NCBI GenBank assembly: GCA_947589315.1
Contig: CANPZE010000023.1
Coordinates: forward strand, 1-41,489
Source of the DNA: an uncultured Lachnospiraceae bacterium
Lineage (GTDB): Bacteria > Bacillota > Clostridia > Lachnospirales > Lachnospiraceae
Length of the DNA: 41,489 bases
Reading direction: 5' to 3'
Numbering within the stretch: position 1 is the first letter of the stretch; each line of letters starts with the position of its first letter. This document shows, piece after piece, positions 1-8,472 of the stretch. Both the position numbers and the translations under genes were made by a program. The notes below the pieces were generated by a model. That model ran no database searches and was not told where the DNA came from. It was given only the letters and a program-made list of their open reading frames with translations.

Positions 1-2
1 CA

Positions 3-92
3 GATGTGGAAGCAGTATTGCAGAATCGGGGATTTTGCAGTAAGATAAGTACGTACATCCGTAGTACGGACAGGGAGAACGGAGGAAAGTAG
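3..92 (+). CDS. 3' end of an unidentified gene
   Basis: An open frame enters from the left edge and stops with TAG at 90-92, eight bases before the next ATG. It codes for about 29 residues that begin DVEAVLQNRGF and end RENGGK. The close spacing to the permease gene, with the permease ribosome site directly after the stop, fits the last gene of an operon running into the window. The stretch is too short to name. Since it precedes an FtsX permease and an ATPase, it could be another ABC or two-component gene, but that is only a guess from context. Confidence 0.4.
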   Translation, partial: DVEAVLQNRGFCSKISTYIRSTDRENGGK

Positions 93-100
93 GAGGAGAC

Positions 101-1846
101 ATGAGGCTGACCTGGCGTTTTATCAAAAGGGACAAGAAGACAACTGGCAATGTGATATTGGGGATAACAATATCTGTAATGCTGCTTTTCAGTGTGATCC
201 AGATCGGAAGAGGCTTCCTGGGCTGCTATCAGAATGCCCTGATGCAGGGGAAGGTGTACGATATGATGCTGAAGAATCTGACTAGAAAGCAGTGGAAGTC
301 TGCTGTTTCTTACGGTTTGGCCAACGATTTCCAGGGGAGCTTTTTTTATTTTGAGCTGGGCTCCACTTATGTGGACGACAATAAAATCCCCTTTCATGTG
401 TCAGGGTATTCCGGCAATCTGGAAGAGATGGACGGCGTTTCTGTGGTGAGGGGAAGGCTTCCCATACAGCCGGGAGAGCTCTGCATGGAGGAATCTGCCA
501 ACCGTATGCTGGTGCATCCTTATGAAATAGAGGATAAGATCACTCTTTCAGTGTATGACGCCGGAGACGGAGAGGGCAGGAACAAGAAGCTGCATACGGT
601 ACATGGGAAAATCGTTGGTTTTGTGACGGATTATCCTGCGGAAGGGAATTATATCCTGCTGCCGCAGTTTTGGAGCTGGCGGCTTTTGAATAAATGGGGA
701 AAAGCAAAGGATGTATACAGCTATCTCCAGATCTGGGTGGATTCCTATTGCGATAAGGAGACGAATGAAAAGCTGACCGGCGCCTATTATTACCTTTTAA
801 AGCATTTATGGCCGGATAAGAGCATGGCGGAGGCTGCAAAGAATGTAGAATGGAATCCAAGGCGGCAGGCGGTCTATCAGGACAGGGGGCGGTACTTTTC
901 CCTGGCAGACGCAATGTGGGGCTTGTCGGCCGTCCTGGTCCTGTGTACGATATTGTTTATCTATGGAAAGTTTTACGGTATCTATCTGCGGCGGGCAGAA
1001 ATTTATGGCATGCTTCGGTGTATTGGAATGGATAGGAACCGGGTGGTCCACCTTCTTCTGAAGGAGGCGTTGCTTCTATGCGTCCCTGGGTTGATTTTGG
1101 GATTCCTTCTGGGCAATCTGCTGAACCAGGCTATTGCCCGGCAGGTAGTATATGGCCTGTTAGGCTCCGGTTCAGACCTGGCGTTGGAGCAGAGGGCGCA
1201 AGATTATTTCTTAGTGGTTCTGTTGCTGCTTATCGCCGTGGGGACGGGGCTGCTATTGGTATGGCAGTCCATACGGAAAATACCCCCTATCCAGGAAATG
1301 TGTCCCGGTGACGTGGAGGCTCCTGGAGAATCCGGAAGCAGAAAGAAAAGCTGTTCCCGGCTGCAATGGATCATGAGCGCAGGCTGCACTGTGATCTGTG
1401 CGATGCTCCTCAATATGGCGGGAATGGCATATGGCGGTCAAGATACCGGCCGGCTGGCGGGAATGGCGATCCTGGGCGGTTACGTGCTGCTGCTCCTGCT
1501 CTTGGCGGCGGCCGCCGCAATCGGGAATGTTATCCGCTTTAGCTGCCTGTATCAAAGGCGGGAATATGGCGTGATCCGGGTCCTGGGAATGGAGGGAAAG
1601 GAGCAGCTCCGTTTCCTGGCATGGAAAAATACCTGCCGGAGCCTCAAAGGCGCTGTGATCGGCGGGGCGCTGGCCACCCTGATTAATATTTATCTGTGGG
1701 AAATGATCGGGGGAACCAAGGCATTTCCTATCCTGCCCCAGCTGATCAGTGTGCTTTTTGTAGCGCTGTACTCCTTTGGGATAGGAAGGGTGGCATTGAT
1801 GCATTGTTTAAAAGGGAATATTGCTGAAATGCTGTATTCAGAATGA
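101..1846 (+). CDS. FtsX-family ABC transporter permease
   Basis: The 581-residue integral membrane protein is probably the channel part of an ABC system with the ATPase encoded 44 bases downstream. I see about eight hydrophobic segments, near residues 17-38, 272-293, 321-343, 369-390, 422-443, 452-475, 516-536 and 546-567. A large extracytoplasmic region lies between the first two (about 40-270). Two FtsX-type signatures are visible, EIYGMLRCIGM near 300 and EYGVIRVLGM near 488, each followed by hydrophobic helices, so the protein looks like a duplicated FtsX core. The start has a strong GGAGGAGAC site. Members of this family move lipids, lipoproteins or antimicrobial peptides, or act as mechanotransmitters. 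The substrate cannot be read from the sequence. Confidence 0.9.
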   Translation: MRLTWRFIKRDKKTTGNVILGITISVMLLFSVIQIGRGFLGCYQNALMQGKVYDMMLKNLTRKQWKSAVSYGLANDFQGSFFYFELGSTYVDDNKIPFHVSGYSGNLEEMDGVSVVRGRLPIQPGELCMEESANRMLVHPYEIEDKITLSVYDAGDGEGRNKKLHTVHGKIVGFVTDYPAEGNYILLPQFWSWRLLNKWGKAKDVYSYLQIWVDSYCDKETNEKLTGAYYYLLKHLWPDKSMAEAAKNVEWNPRRQAVYQDRGRYFSLADAMWGLSAVLVLCTILFIYGKFYGIYLRRAEIYGMLRCIGMDRNRVVHLLLKEALLLCVPGLILGFLLGNLLNQAIARQVVYGLLGSGSDLALEQRAQDYFLVVLLLLIAVGTGLLLVWQSIRKIPPIQEMCPGDVEAPGESGSRKKSCSRLQWIMSAGCTVICAMLLNMAGMAYGGQDTGRLAGMAILGGYVLLLLLLAAAAAIGNVIRFSCLYQRREYGVIRVLGMEGKEQLRFLAWKNTCRSLKGAVIGGALATLINIYLWEMIGGTKAFPILPQLISVLFVALYSFGIGRVALMHCLKGNIAEMLYSE

Positions 1847-1890
1847 TACGGAAGGAAGGCAGAGAATAAGAGACCAGGCATTAGAGGGGA

Positions 1891-2598
1891 ATGAGGAACT
1901 TGGCAGAGAAGGAAAATAACGAAAAGAGCATGGTGAGTATCCGTCATCTGTATAAATCTTATGGAAACGGCATAAGCACCACCCGGGCCCTGTATAATAT
2001 CAATTTGGAGGTGGAACGGGGAGAAATCCTGGCCATTGTAGGTGAGAGCGGCTCCGGCAAGACGACTTTGCTCAACCTGATCGGGGGTTTGGATGTGTGT
2101 GAAGAGGGAGAGATCTATCTGGACGGAGAACTGCTGGATCTGGGAAATGATAAAGCCATGGCAGAATGCCGCCGCGAGAGTATCGGATATGTGTTTGAAA
2201 AGATCCAGCTGATCCCTGGATTGAACGTATTAGAGAATATATTGTTACCTGTTCGGCTTAGAGGGGGAGCGATAGAGAAAAAGCAGCTGACGACATTTTT
2301 AAAACGTCTGGAGGTCTTTCAGATGCGGCGGGAACCCCTCCGCCGCCTGTCTGCTGAAGAGAGGCAGAAGGTAGCCGTTGCCAGGGCGCTTGTCAATATT
2401 CCTAAGCTGGTTCTGGCAGATGAGCCTACGGGCAATCTGAACTCCCGCAGTGGGGATTATGTGTTGGATCTGCTGATACAGTACTGCCGGGATTATGGGC
2501 AGACGTTGATCCTGGCGACCCACAACCGGGCTTATGCCCGGCTGGCAGATCGGTGTGTAGAGATCAAAGACGGGAGGATCTCTGCGCCAGCCAGCTGA
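1891..2598 (+). CDS. ABC transporter ATP-binding protein (LolD/MacB type) with altered motifs
   Basis: The 235-residue nucleotide-binding subunit presumably energises the FtsX permease just upstream. Walker A is GESGSGKTTL at residues 51-60, Walker B is LVLADEPTG around 173-181, the D-loop follows as NLNS, and the switch histidine is in ATHN near 211. Two normally conserved spots differ. The Q-loop position, usually VFQ, reads VFEKIQ (Glu103), and the signature helix reads LSAEERQ instead of LSGGQ-like. ATP binding should be intact, but hydrolysis or coupling may be unusual. The ATG at 1891 sits very close to its AGAGGGG site. A TTG at 1900 has better spacing and may be the true start. Confidence 0.9.
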   Translation: MRNLAEKENNEKSMVSIRHLYKSYGNGISTTRALYNINLEVERGEILAIVGESGSGKTTLLNLIGGLDVCEEGEIYLDGELLDLGNDKAMAECRRESIGYVFEKIQLIPGLNVLENILLPVRLRGGAIEKKQLTTFLKRLEVFQMRREPLRRLSAEERQKVAVARALVNIPKLVLADEPTGNLNSRSGDYVLDLLIQYCRDYGQTLILATHNRAYARLADRCVEIKDGRISAPAS

Positions 2599-2630
2599 TT
2601 CCCGGCCTCCGGCCTTCCTTTGGCAGGCGT

Positions 2631-2658
2631 TTGACATGAATTACAGATCAATGATAAT
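2631..2658 (+). promoter_or_regulatory. Predicted sigma-A promoter for the thioesterase gene
   Basis: The -35 box TTGACA (2631-2636) and -10 box GATAAT (2653-2658) are 16 bases apart. They lie just after the ABC operon and before the thioesterase start at 2698, which suggests a new transcription unit. No convincing terminator is visible between the ATPase stop and this site, only a 4-bp GGCC stem near 2604-2614. Confidence 0.6.
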
Positions 2659-2697
2659 ATAAGCATAATTATAAGAAAGAGAGAAGGGGGATTGGGA

Positions 2698-3123
2698 ATG
2701 GAAACATATCAGAGATATCGCAGAAGGATCAATTACTATGAGACGGATCAGATGGGAATTGTCCATCACTCCAATTACATCCGCTTTTTTGAAGAGGCCA
2801 GACTGGACTGGATGGAGCAGAAGGAAATGGACTACCATAGGATAGAAGAGCTGGGCATGATCATCCCAGTTACCTTTGTCCATAGCAATTATCTGATCCC
2901 TCTCCACTATAATGATACGGTTGAGATCCAGGTGGCGTTGACGAAATTTGACGGGATCAAAATGGAGTTTTCGTATAAGCTGTATCGTGAGGGATCGGAA
3001 GAGCTATGCACCACGGGACAGACGGGACATTGTTTCCTGTATCGTGATATGCGGCCGGTACGGATGAAGAGGGCCTTTCCGGAGCTGTACCGGAGCATGA
3101 AGGAGTCGGTTGAGGAAGGATAA
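2698..3123 (+). CDS. Acyl-CoA thioesterase, YbgC/FcbC hotdog family
   Basis: This small cytoplasmic hotdog-fold enzyme of 141 residues should hydrolyse acyl-CoA or related thioesters. The family signature is present: the catalytic aspartate Asp17 in YETDQMGIVHHSNYIRFFEEAR, followed by the long central helix. Length matches the family. I chose the ATG at 2698 because GAGAAGGGGG lies about seven bases ahead of it; a TTG at 2692 is in frame but too close to that site. Its last codons run up to the ribosome site of the next gene, so the two are probably co-transcribed. The natural substrate cannot be read from the sequence. Confidence 0.85.
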   Translation: METYQRYRRRINYYETDQMGIVHHSNYIRFFEEARLDWMEQKEMDYHRIEELGMIIPVTFVHSNYLIPLHYNDTVEIQVALTKFDGIKMEFSYKLYREGSEELCTTGQTGHCFLYRDMRPVRMKRAFPELYRSMKESVEEG

Positions 3124-3148
3124 GGCAGAGGGGGAGGACCGTAAGAGC

Positions 3149-4894
3149 ATGAAGAAAAAACTGATCACTATCATGGTTACCAGTCTGGTGATGATTGCCC
3201 TTCTGGGAACCTTGCTGTGGAGAATGAATAAGATGGCTTCTCAGCTGACGGCAGATGAGAAGGAGATCCTGGCGCAGGAGCTGGATCTGAAGACGGAAGA
3301 CAAGGAAGTGGACTCTCTGGATAAGGGAGCCGTACTGCCTCTCTATCTCTCGGGTGATCTGAAGAATGTGGTCACAATGGATAAGAAGAGTGTGCAAGAG
3401 ATCTATAATCCTTCCAAGTCGGCAATTGTAGAGGAAATGCTGACGGACATTAAGAAAAAGGGAGAGTTTACCCAGGAAAATCCTCTCTGGGCTTATAATC
3501 CCTATGGGACGAATCCGGATTCCTTATATCTGTATTTCCATTCCCAGGGGAAATGCTACTGCAGGTATACGATCTCCGTGGATAAAAAGGGAGTGCCGGA
3601 TTTTACCAGGACTCTCAGCAACGGCGCCTCCGGAAATGTGACGGAGGAACATGAGTATCAGCTGGCAGGACTGGTGCCGGGAGAGACGAACTACATCATC
3701 CTCCGCCTTTATAATAAAAAGGATGAGCTGGCTGAAACGCTGTCGTATCGGGTAAAGATGCCCAAGAGCAAAAGCGGGGCCGGGACAATGCTGGATCTGA
3801 AGGCGGGGAGCAGCAAGGAGCAGCTTTCTAACGGGATGTATACGGTATTTCAAAAAGATGTTCCGGCGGTATTGCTCTATGACAATTCCGGGGTCCTGCG
3901 GGCTGAGTTTCCCACCGAGGGATACAGCGGCAGGAATATGGAGATAATCTATGATAATATTGTCTATGCCTGTGGACCTGACAAGATCGCAATGGTGAAT
4001 TCTCTGGGGCAGGTAATGGACACCCTTCGCCTTACCGGTTACCGGCAGACGGGGGATTTTGCTTATGATGGCGGAGGCAATCTGTATGTCATCGCCCGAC
4101 AGAACCGGGGGAGCACGGGGAGCAGTAAGGTGCTTAAGCTGGAGGTGAAGTCGGGAGAGTGTGATCTGGCCTTAGATATGGATACCCTTCTTTCCCAGGT
4201 GCTGGAGAAGGAAGCGCACAGTAAAAAGGCCAGAAAAAGCTGGGTAGAATTGAATTCCATCCAGGTAACAGCGCCTAATCAGATTTTGGTCAGTTCCAAA
4301 AGTCTTTCCTCTGTCTTTCAGATAAGCAATGTCAATACCTTGCTGCCAAAGATTGACTGTATCATAGGCGATAAGAGGTTGTGGAAGGATTATAAGAAGC
4401 TGCGGAAAAAGGTACTGGATAAGGCAGTGCCGGAATCGGAGGAAGAAGAAGCTACGCCAGAGCCTACCGATCAGGTGGATTCCGTATTGGAGGATGAGAA
4501 TCCTCCCGCGCCGGAAGCGTATGTCTCCCAATATGGACAGAACGCATTGTCTTATAAAAAGGTTTCTGGAGGGGAGACCGTGCAGTATCGCCTCTATTTG
4601 TTAAATAACAATGTGGGGAAGGGGAGTTCCGGTCACAGCAATAAGTCGTACTATGATCAATTTCTGGTAGATGTGACGGGAAAGACTTGCACCCTGGAAG
4701 ACCGGATGCCCTTGGAAAAAAATTCCACCGAGGGGAACATCACTGCTACAGGGGATAATTTCCTGTATGCCCGGGGCGGACGGAACTCTTTTCAGGAAAT
4801 GGACAGCAAGGGACAGACGATCCGCAGGTATCAGATCCAACAATCCCTTTACCGGGTCTATAAAAATGATTGGAAAGGCTTCTGGTATTATTAG
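3149..4894 (+). CDS. Arylsulfotransferase-like membrane-anchored protein, probably lacking catalytic histidines
   Basis: The 581-residue product starts with an uncleaved-looking membrane anchor (residues 5-25). An N-terminal beta domain follows, carrying the NPYGTNPDSLYLYF motif (about 117-130) typical of the arylsulfotransferase N domain. The rest reads as blades of a beta-propeller. Family enzymes move sulfate between phenolic compounds through a histidine. At the places where I recall His in clostridial relatives, this protein has SWVELNSI (Glu367), VSSKSLS and SQYGQNAL (Asn465), so it may be an inactive scaffold. A Glu/Pro-rich loop near 425-455 is unusual. The ATG at 3149 has GAGGGGGAGG upstream; an in-frame TTG at 3110 overlaps the thioesterase and is less likely. 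A terminator follows. Confidence 0.7.
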   Translation: MKKKLITIMVTSLVMIALLGTLLWRMNKMASQLTADEKEILAQELDLKTEDKEVDSLDKGAVLPLYLSGDLKNVVTMDKKSVQEIYNPSKSAIVEEMLTDIKKKGEFTQENPLWAYNPYGTNPDSLYLYFHSQGKCYCRYTISVDKKGVPDFTRTLSNGASGNVTEEHEYQLAGLVPGETNYIILRLYNKKDELAETLSYRVKMPKSKSGAGTMLDLKAGSSKEQLSNGMYTVFQKDVPAVLLYDNSGVLRAEFPTEGYSGRNMEIIYDNIVYACGPDKIAMVNSLGQVMDTLRLTGYRQTGDFAYDGGGNLYVIARQNRGSTGSSKVLKLEVKSGECDLALDMDTLLSQVLEKEAHSKKARKSWVELNSIQVTAPNQILVSSKSLSSVFQISNVNTLLPKIDCIIGDKRLWKDYKKLRKKVLDKAVPESEEEEATPEPTDQVDSVLEDENPPAPEAYVSQYGQNALSYKKVSGGETVQYRLYLLNNNVGKGSSGHSNKSYYDQFLVDVTGKTCTLEDRMPLEKNSTEGNITATGDNFLYARGGRNSFQEMDSKGQTIRRYQIQQSLYRVYKNDWKGFWYY

Positions 4895-4931
4895 AGGACG
4901 GACCGCCGGAAGACGGAATAAGATAGAACAT

Positions 4932-4971
4932 AAAAGCCTTCAGGTACATTTTTGTATCTGAAGGCTTTTTG
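4932..4971 (+). terminator. Bidirectional intrinsic terminator between convergent genes
   Basis: The arms AAAAGCCTTCAG (4932-4943) and CTGAAGGCTTTT (4959-4970) pair perfectly, and five more inner pairs extend the stem around a T-rich loop. A T-run follows on the plus strand and an A-run precedes it. It lies 37 bases after the arylsulfotransferase-like gene and 31 bases beyond the end of the minus-strand GH30 gene, so it can stop transcription from both sides. Confidence 0.85.
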
Positions 4972-5002
4972 CAGGCAAAAGGGCGGGAAAGCTTAATCAG
5001 TA

Positions 5003-7075
5003 TTATTTATAGACTGTAAATTCTGAGATTCCCATGGTTCCTTTTTTCTTTGATAACCGGAGATATCTCCACTTAGAGGAAGTCTTAAAATCATTTTTCC
5101 ATATATAGCTTTCGCCACAGGAAGAGGGCAGAGAGGATATGGTATAGAGCTTCTTCCATTTCTTTCCTGTATTTGACACAGAGATCGTAATCCCCTGCGT
5201 GGCGGAAGGATCCAATGTGGAGGCTGCATAAGAAAATGCTTTCAGGGACTGTTTCTTTTTCAGGTCAATCTCCAACCAGCCTTTTTTGCAATTGTATTCC
5301 GTATCATATTTGCCGTCCAGGATATTTTTTGGCACATCAACCCTGGCGGAAGGCATCTTTCCAGAGACGGCTTTCTTCGTGAAAGAGATTTTGGAAAGGG
5401 CGCCGGTATTGTGGCTGCTGTTCAGGCTTACACCGGAAATGATATAAGTAGTAATGGAATTTCCCTTCAATGTAGTAGAAAGCACTTTTTTGGTGGTATT
5501 CAGTGTGCTTTCCAGGACCGTGCTTACATCGGCCCAATTTTCTCCATCGGCCAGCGTGCCGCTGGTACGGACCGCCTGGACAGTGGCCTGGGGATCCACG
5601 GTACCGAATTGGGACAGATCGATGCGGCAGGATTGCTGCTTTGCCTTGGTATTGGGAATCACAACAACGATTTTTTTATTTTTGGCGTCATAGGCTGCTG
5701 TTGTATTGCCGCTGGAACCAAGGAGTGTGTAGCCAGGCCGGATGTAACGGGTATACTGTCCCATGGCATAGTATTTCTTAGTCCTGATGATCGTTTTCTG
5801 GTTATGGTCTGCGATGAGGACCCCCCAGAAGCCGTTTTTGTCTTTAGCAGATACCTCCTCTGCTGTGATGGAATCGGTATCTGCAGGGTTGGAGGCATCA
5901 ATATGGGTATCAATAGCATCCCAGATGATCCATGCAGAAGGCATCAGTCCATTAAGCTGGGCGTTCATATAGCCGGCCAGTCCCAGCCCGGCGCTCATTT
6001 CTCCTGCCTTGGTCCCTGCCAGGGCTGTCCCGTCCATCTCAGACATCCACAGATTTTTCCCGGCCTTCTGGGCAAGCTTGCGGAGAGCCGGCATGTCATT
6101 CGCTACATAAGCGTGGGAATCGATCCTTCCCACAGCGCTTTTGGCAGCAGAAGAAAGCTTGCGGTAAGAATCCGCAGCCTCTGTGACAGAACTGGAATCC
6201 GTTGCGGACAGGGTGACGGAAAGCCCCATCGCCTGCAGGCGCTCTGCAATGGAAGTAACTACTTTGGACTGATCTTTTCCCGGAGAAATATGGCATCCCT
6301 CCTGTTTAGCACTGTTGGCCGTCCAGTTACTGGACTCTGGTTCGTTCATTCCGGTCATGCTGGTGACATTCAGGCCGTTTACTTCCTTCAGGTGTTTGGT
6401 GACATCGGTCAGATAAGTGGCAAAGGCCTGATAGCTGTCCTTTCGCAGATTGGTAGTATTGCCCTGCTTTCCTCCGGAGCTGCAGCCGCTGGCTGTCAGG
6501 AAATAGGGAGGGGAATTAGAAAAAGTTTCTGCCTGGAACTCAGCCCCCGCCTCTTTCTGGCAGGCCAGGGCTACATTGAGCTGGTTGGCATCGGCATTCC
6601 AGTCATAATTCCAGGCATAGCCGGAAGCAGAGTCATAGGCAGCGTAATTTTGCCCTTCCTGTGCGCTGACTTTGGCTGGAGCGCTCCAGAAGCCGGGCAG
6701 CTTAGAATCGGAACGGGTAATATGGTTGTGGGAGGGATCATCCCCTCCGCCGATATTGTAACGTGCGATTGTAAGCCCCAGGCCGCTTTCTGGGTTATAA
6801 AGCAGCCTCGCAGCTTCCGTTGTCAGCGTATTGTCATAGCCGCAGCGGTTGGCCCACCAGCAGAGAGAGGTCCCAAAACCCTGAAATTCCCCATAGCCAT
6901 CGTGATCCGTATCATGGAAGGCCGAATGGGTATCCGGTTCCAGCCTCACAGTGACAGAAGCAGAGGCGGCAGCGGCATCGGCTGGGCCAATGGCTGGAGC
7001 CAATGCTCCTGTGACCAGGGATACCGCCGCCAGGGCGGGAAGGACCTTTCTGGAAAATGTTTTGCGCTTTTGCAT
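5003..7075 (-). CDS. Secreted GH30 family glycoside hydrolase with C-terminal discoidin-like domain
   Basis: The 690-residue exported enzyme has a signal peptide (about 1-38, ending in an Ala-rich cleavage region). Its catalytic domain carries the GH30 landmarks FQGFGTSLCWWANRCG (64-79) and ARYNIGGGDDPSHNHI. The likely acid/base is Glu245 in GMNEPES and the likely nucleophile Glu346 in WMSEMDG. The pattern resembles the beta-1,6-galactanase branch of GH30, but the true substrate is not certain. From about 560 to the end there is a beta-rich F5/8 type C (CBM32-like) segment containing ILDGKYDTEY and WLEIDL, probably carbohydrate binding. I see no sortase motif or membrane anchor, so the enzyme is likely released. 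The GAGG ribosome site is six bases from the ATG. Confidence 0.9.
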   Translation of the reverse strand: MQKRKTFSRKVLPALAAVSLVTGALAPAIGPADAAAASASVTVRLEPDTHSAFHDTDHDGYGEFQGFGTSLCWWANRCGYDNTLTTEAARLLYNPESGLGLTIARYNIGGGDDPSHNHITRSDSKLPGFWSAPAKVSAQEGQNYAAYDSASGYAWNYDWNADANQLNVALACQKEAGAEFQAETFSNSPPYFLTASGCSSGGKQGNTTNLRKDSYQAFATYLTDVTKHLKEVNGLNVTSMTGMNEPESSNWTANSAKQEGCHISPGKDQSKVVTSIAERLQAMGLSVTLSATDSSSVTEAADSYRKLSSAAKSAVGRIDSHAYVANDMPALRKLAQKAGKNLWMSEMDGTALAGTKAGEMSAGLGLAGYMNAQLNGLMPSAWIIWDAIDTHIDASNPADTDSITAEEVSAKDKNGFWGVLIADHNQKTIIRTKKYYAMGQYTRYIRPGYTLLGSSGNTTAAYDAKNKKIVVVIPNTKAKQQSCRIDLSQFGTVDPQATVQAVRTSGTLADGENWADVSTVLESTLNTTKKVLSTTLKGNSITTYIISGVSLNSSHNTGALSKISFTKKAVSGKMPSARVDVPKNILDGKYDTEYNCKKGWLEIDLKKKQSLKAFSYAASTLDPSATQGITISVSNTGKKWKKLYTISSLPSSCGESYIWKNDFKTSSKWRYLRLSKKKGTMGISEFTVYK

Positions 7076-7148
7076 AACTTACCTCATTTCTGCAGGGAGA
7101 ATATACTCTCTGGCTTATTGTACAGAAGGTTACAGTAACTATATATTG

Positions 7149-7178
7149 ATAATAACAAATGGATGGACGTTCTAACAA
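7149..7178 (-). promoter_or_regulatory. Possible promoter for the GH30 gene
   Basis: On the minus strand TTGTTA (7173-7178) and TATTAT (7149-7154) are 18 bases apart, about 75 bases ahead of the start codon. The match is moderate. No inverted repeat that would suggest a sugar-responsive operator is obvious nearby. Confidence 0.4.
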
Positions 7179-7244
7179 GGAATAGAATTAGCACAAATGG
7201 AAGAGTATGAACATTAGGGAAACTGTATAGGATCGGTTCTCGTG

Positions 7245-7273
7245 TTGATTATTATTTTTTTAAATGATATAAT
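7245..7273 (+). promoter_or_regulatory. Predicted sigma-A promoter for the nuclease gene
   Basis: TTGATT (7245-7250) and a perfect TATAAT (7268-7273) are separated by 17 bases, within a very A/T-rich stretch. The nuclease start codon is about 50 bases further on. The site lies back to back with the weaker minus-strand promoter of the GH30 gene. Confidence 0.75.
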
Positions 7274-7321
7274 TCTTAATGAATAAAAGGAATACGATAT
7301 TGAGGTAAAATGTAAGGTAAA

Positions 7322-8266
7322 ATGGCTATGATGAAAAACATATTAAATCAAGTAGGGAGAAGAAACCTCATTTTTTTATTTTTGATCCTTTCCCTGTGTC
7401 TGGGAGGATGCGCTCCGCTGCCTGTTGCGCAGCAGGCGGAGAAAACTGTCGGCAGTGAACCCGTCTATTCCGGCAGTCCCTATGAGGAGCTGAACGGCAA
7501 CCAGCCGGAATTTACAGAAAAAGAGAAGAAGAACAAGACCTCCTTTGAGAAGTATAGCGAACTGGATGCTCTGGGGAGGTGCGGTGTGGCCTATGCCAAT
7601 ATCAGCAGGGAGATTATGCCCACGGAGGAGCGGGGCGCTATTGGCCAGGTGAAGCCCGCCGGCTGGCACACGGTAAAATATGACGTGGTGGATGGAAAAT
7701 ATCTGTATAACCGTTGCCATCTCATCGGTTACCAGTTGGCGGGAGAAAATGCCAATGAACGGAATCTTATTACGGGCACCCGTTATATGAATGTGGAGGG
7801 GATGCTGCCCTTTGAAAACGAGGTGGCGGAGTATGCGGAGGACACGGGAAACCATGTGCTTTACCGGGTCACACCAATCTATGAGGGGAAGGATCTGGTA
7901 GCGAAAGCGGTACAGATGGAAGGATATTCTGTGGAGGATCAAGGAAAGGGCATTTGCTTCAATGTTCTTGTATACAATGCCCAGCCTGGCGTGGCTATTG
8001 ACTATGCCACAGGGGACAGCCAGCTTTCCGGGGAGACAGATGCCGGGGCAGAGTCAGGTTCTTCTGTCGGCTCTGGTGGAAAGTCCGGCAGTTCAGTCTC
8101 TCGGCCAGGACAGAAATATGTACTTAACACCAATACAGGGAAATTTCATAAGCCTTCCTGTTCCGGCGTGACGGACACAAAGGCACAGAATCGGAAAAAT
8201 TATATGGGGAGCAGAGAAGAATTACTGGAGCAGGGCTATGAACCATGCGGCAGGTGTAATCCGTAG
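7322..8266 (+). CDS. DNA/RNA non-specific endonuclease lipoprotein with Cys/His tail domain
   Basis: The 314-residue product is probably a lipoprotein: a hydrophobic leader ends in the lipobox LGGC with Cys30. The nuclease core resembles the EndA/NucA DNA-entry nuclease family. It holds YNRCHLIGYQL with catalytic His133 and the metal-binding asparagine region ENANERNLITGTRYMN (142-157). A Gly/Ser linker (about 235-262) leads to a separate tail (265-314) with His276, Cys280, Cys309 and Cys312 in a metal-binding layout (HKPSC then CGRC). Related proteins degrade extracellular DNA or assist DNA uptake. No competence genes are nearby, so scavenging is equally possible. An AAGG site precedes the ATG; ATGs at 7328 and 7331 are alternatives. 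Confidence 0.88.
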   Translation: MAMMKNILNQVGRRNLIFLFLILSLCLGGCAPLPVAQQAEKTVGSEPVYSGSPYEELNGNQPEFTEKEKKNKTSFEKYSELDALGRCGVAYANISREIMPTEERGAIGQVKPAGWHTVKYDVVDGKYLYNRCHLIGYQLAGENANERNLITGTRYMNVEGMLPFENEVAEYAEDTGNHVLYRVTPIYEGKDLVAKAVQMEGYSVEDQGKGICFNVLVYNAQPGVAIDYATGDSQLSGETDAGAESGSSVGSGGKSGSSVSRPGQKYVLNTNTGKFHKPSCSGVTDTKAQNRKNYMGSREELLEQGYEPCGRCNP

Positions 8267-8396
8267 AGCTTGAAATGGTTTTCTGTTTCGGCTATTTTTT
8301 CTATGAGTGGTTTATCCGACATATTTGTTATTTGATTACCTGCTTGTTGCAATTGTACTTGGTATTTATCTAATGCTATCGTATAGGAATACCTGA

Positions 8397-8425
8397 TTGA
8401 CCGAAATAGAGAAAAGAGGTATACT
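8397..8425 (+). promoter_or_regulatory. Strong predicted promoter of the transaldolase-transketolase operon
   Basis: TTGACC (8397-8402) and TATACT (8420-8425) are 17 bases apart, leaving a leader of about 40 bases before the ATG at 8473. A second, weaker pair, TTGGTA (8359-8364) and TATAGG (8382-8387), lies just upstream. I see no riboswitch-like structure in the leader. Confidence 0.7.
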
Positions 8426-8472
8426 GGGAATAGCATTTTATTAAGTATATCTGGAAACAGGAGGAAAAAAGA

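Noticed and set aside
5411-7138. A 575-codon open frame on the plus strand opposite the GH30 gene
   Set aside because: It is the mirror of a well-supported gene, has no ribosome site, and its translation shows no domain or signal peptide.
5003-7321. Horizontal transfer of the GH30 and nuclease region
   Set aside because: There is no integrase, tRNA junction, direct repeat or clear change in base composition around it.
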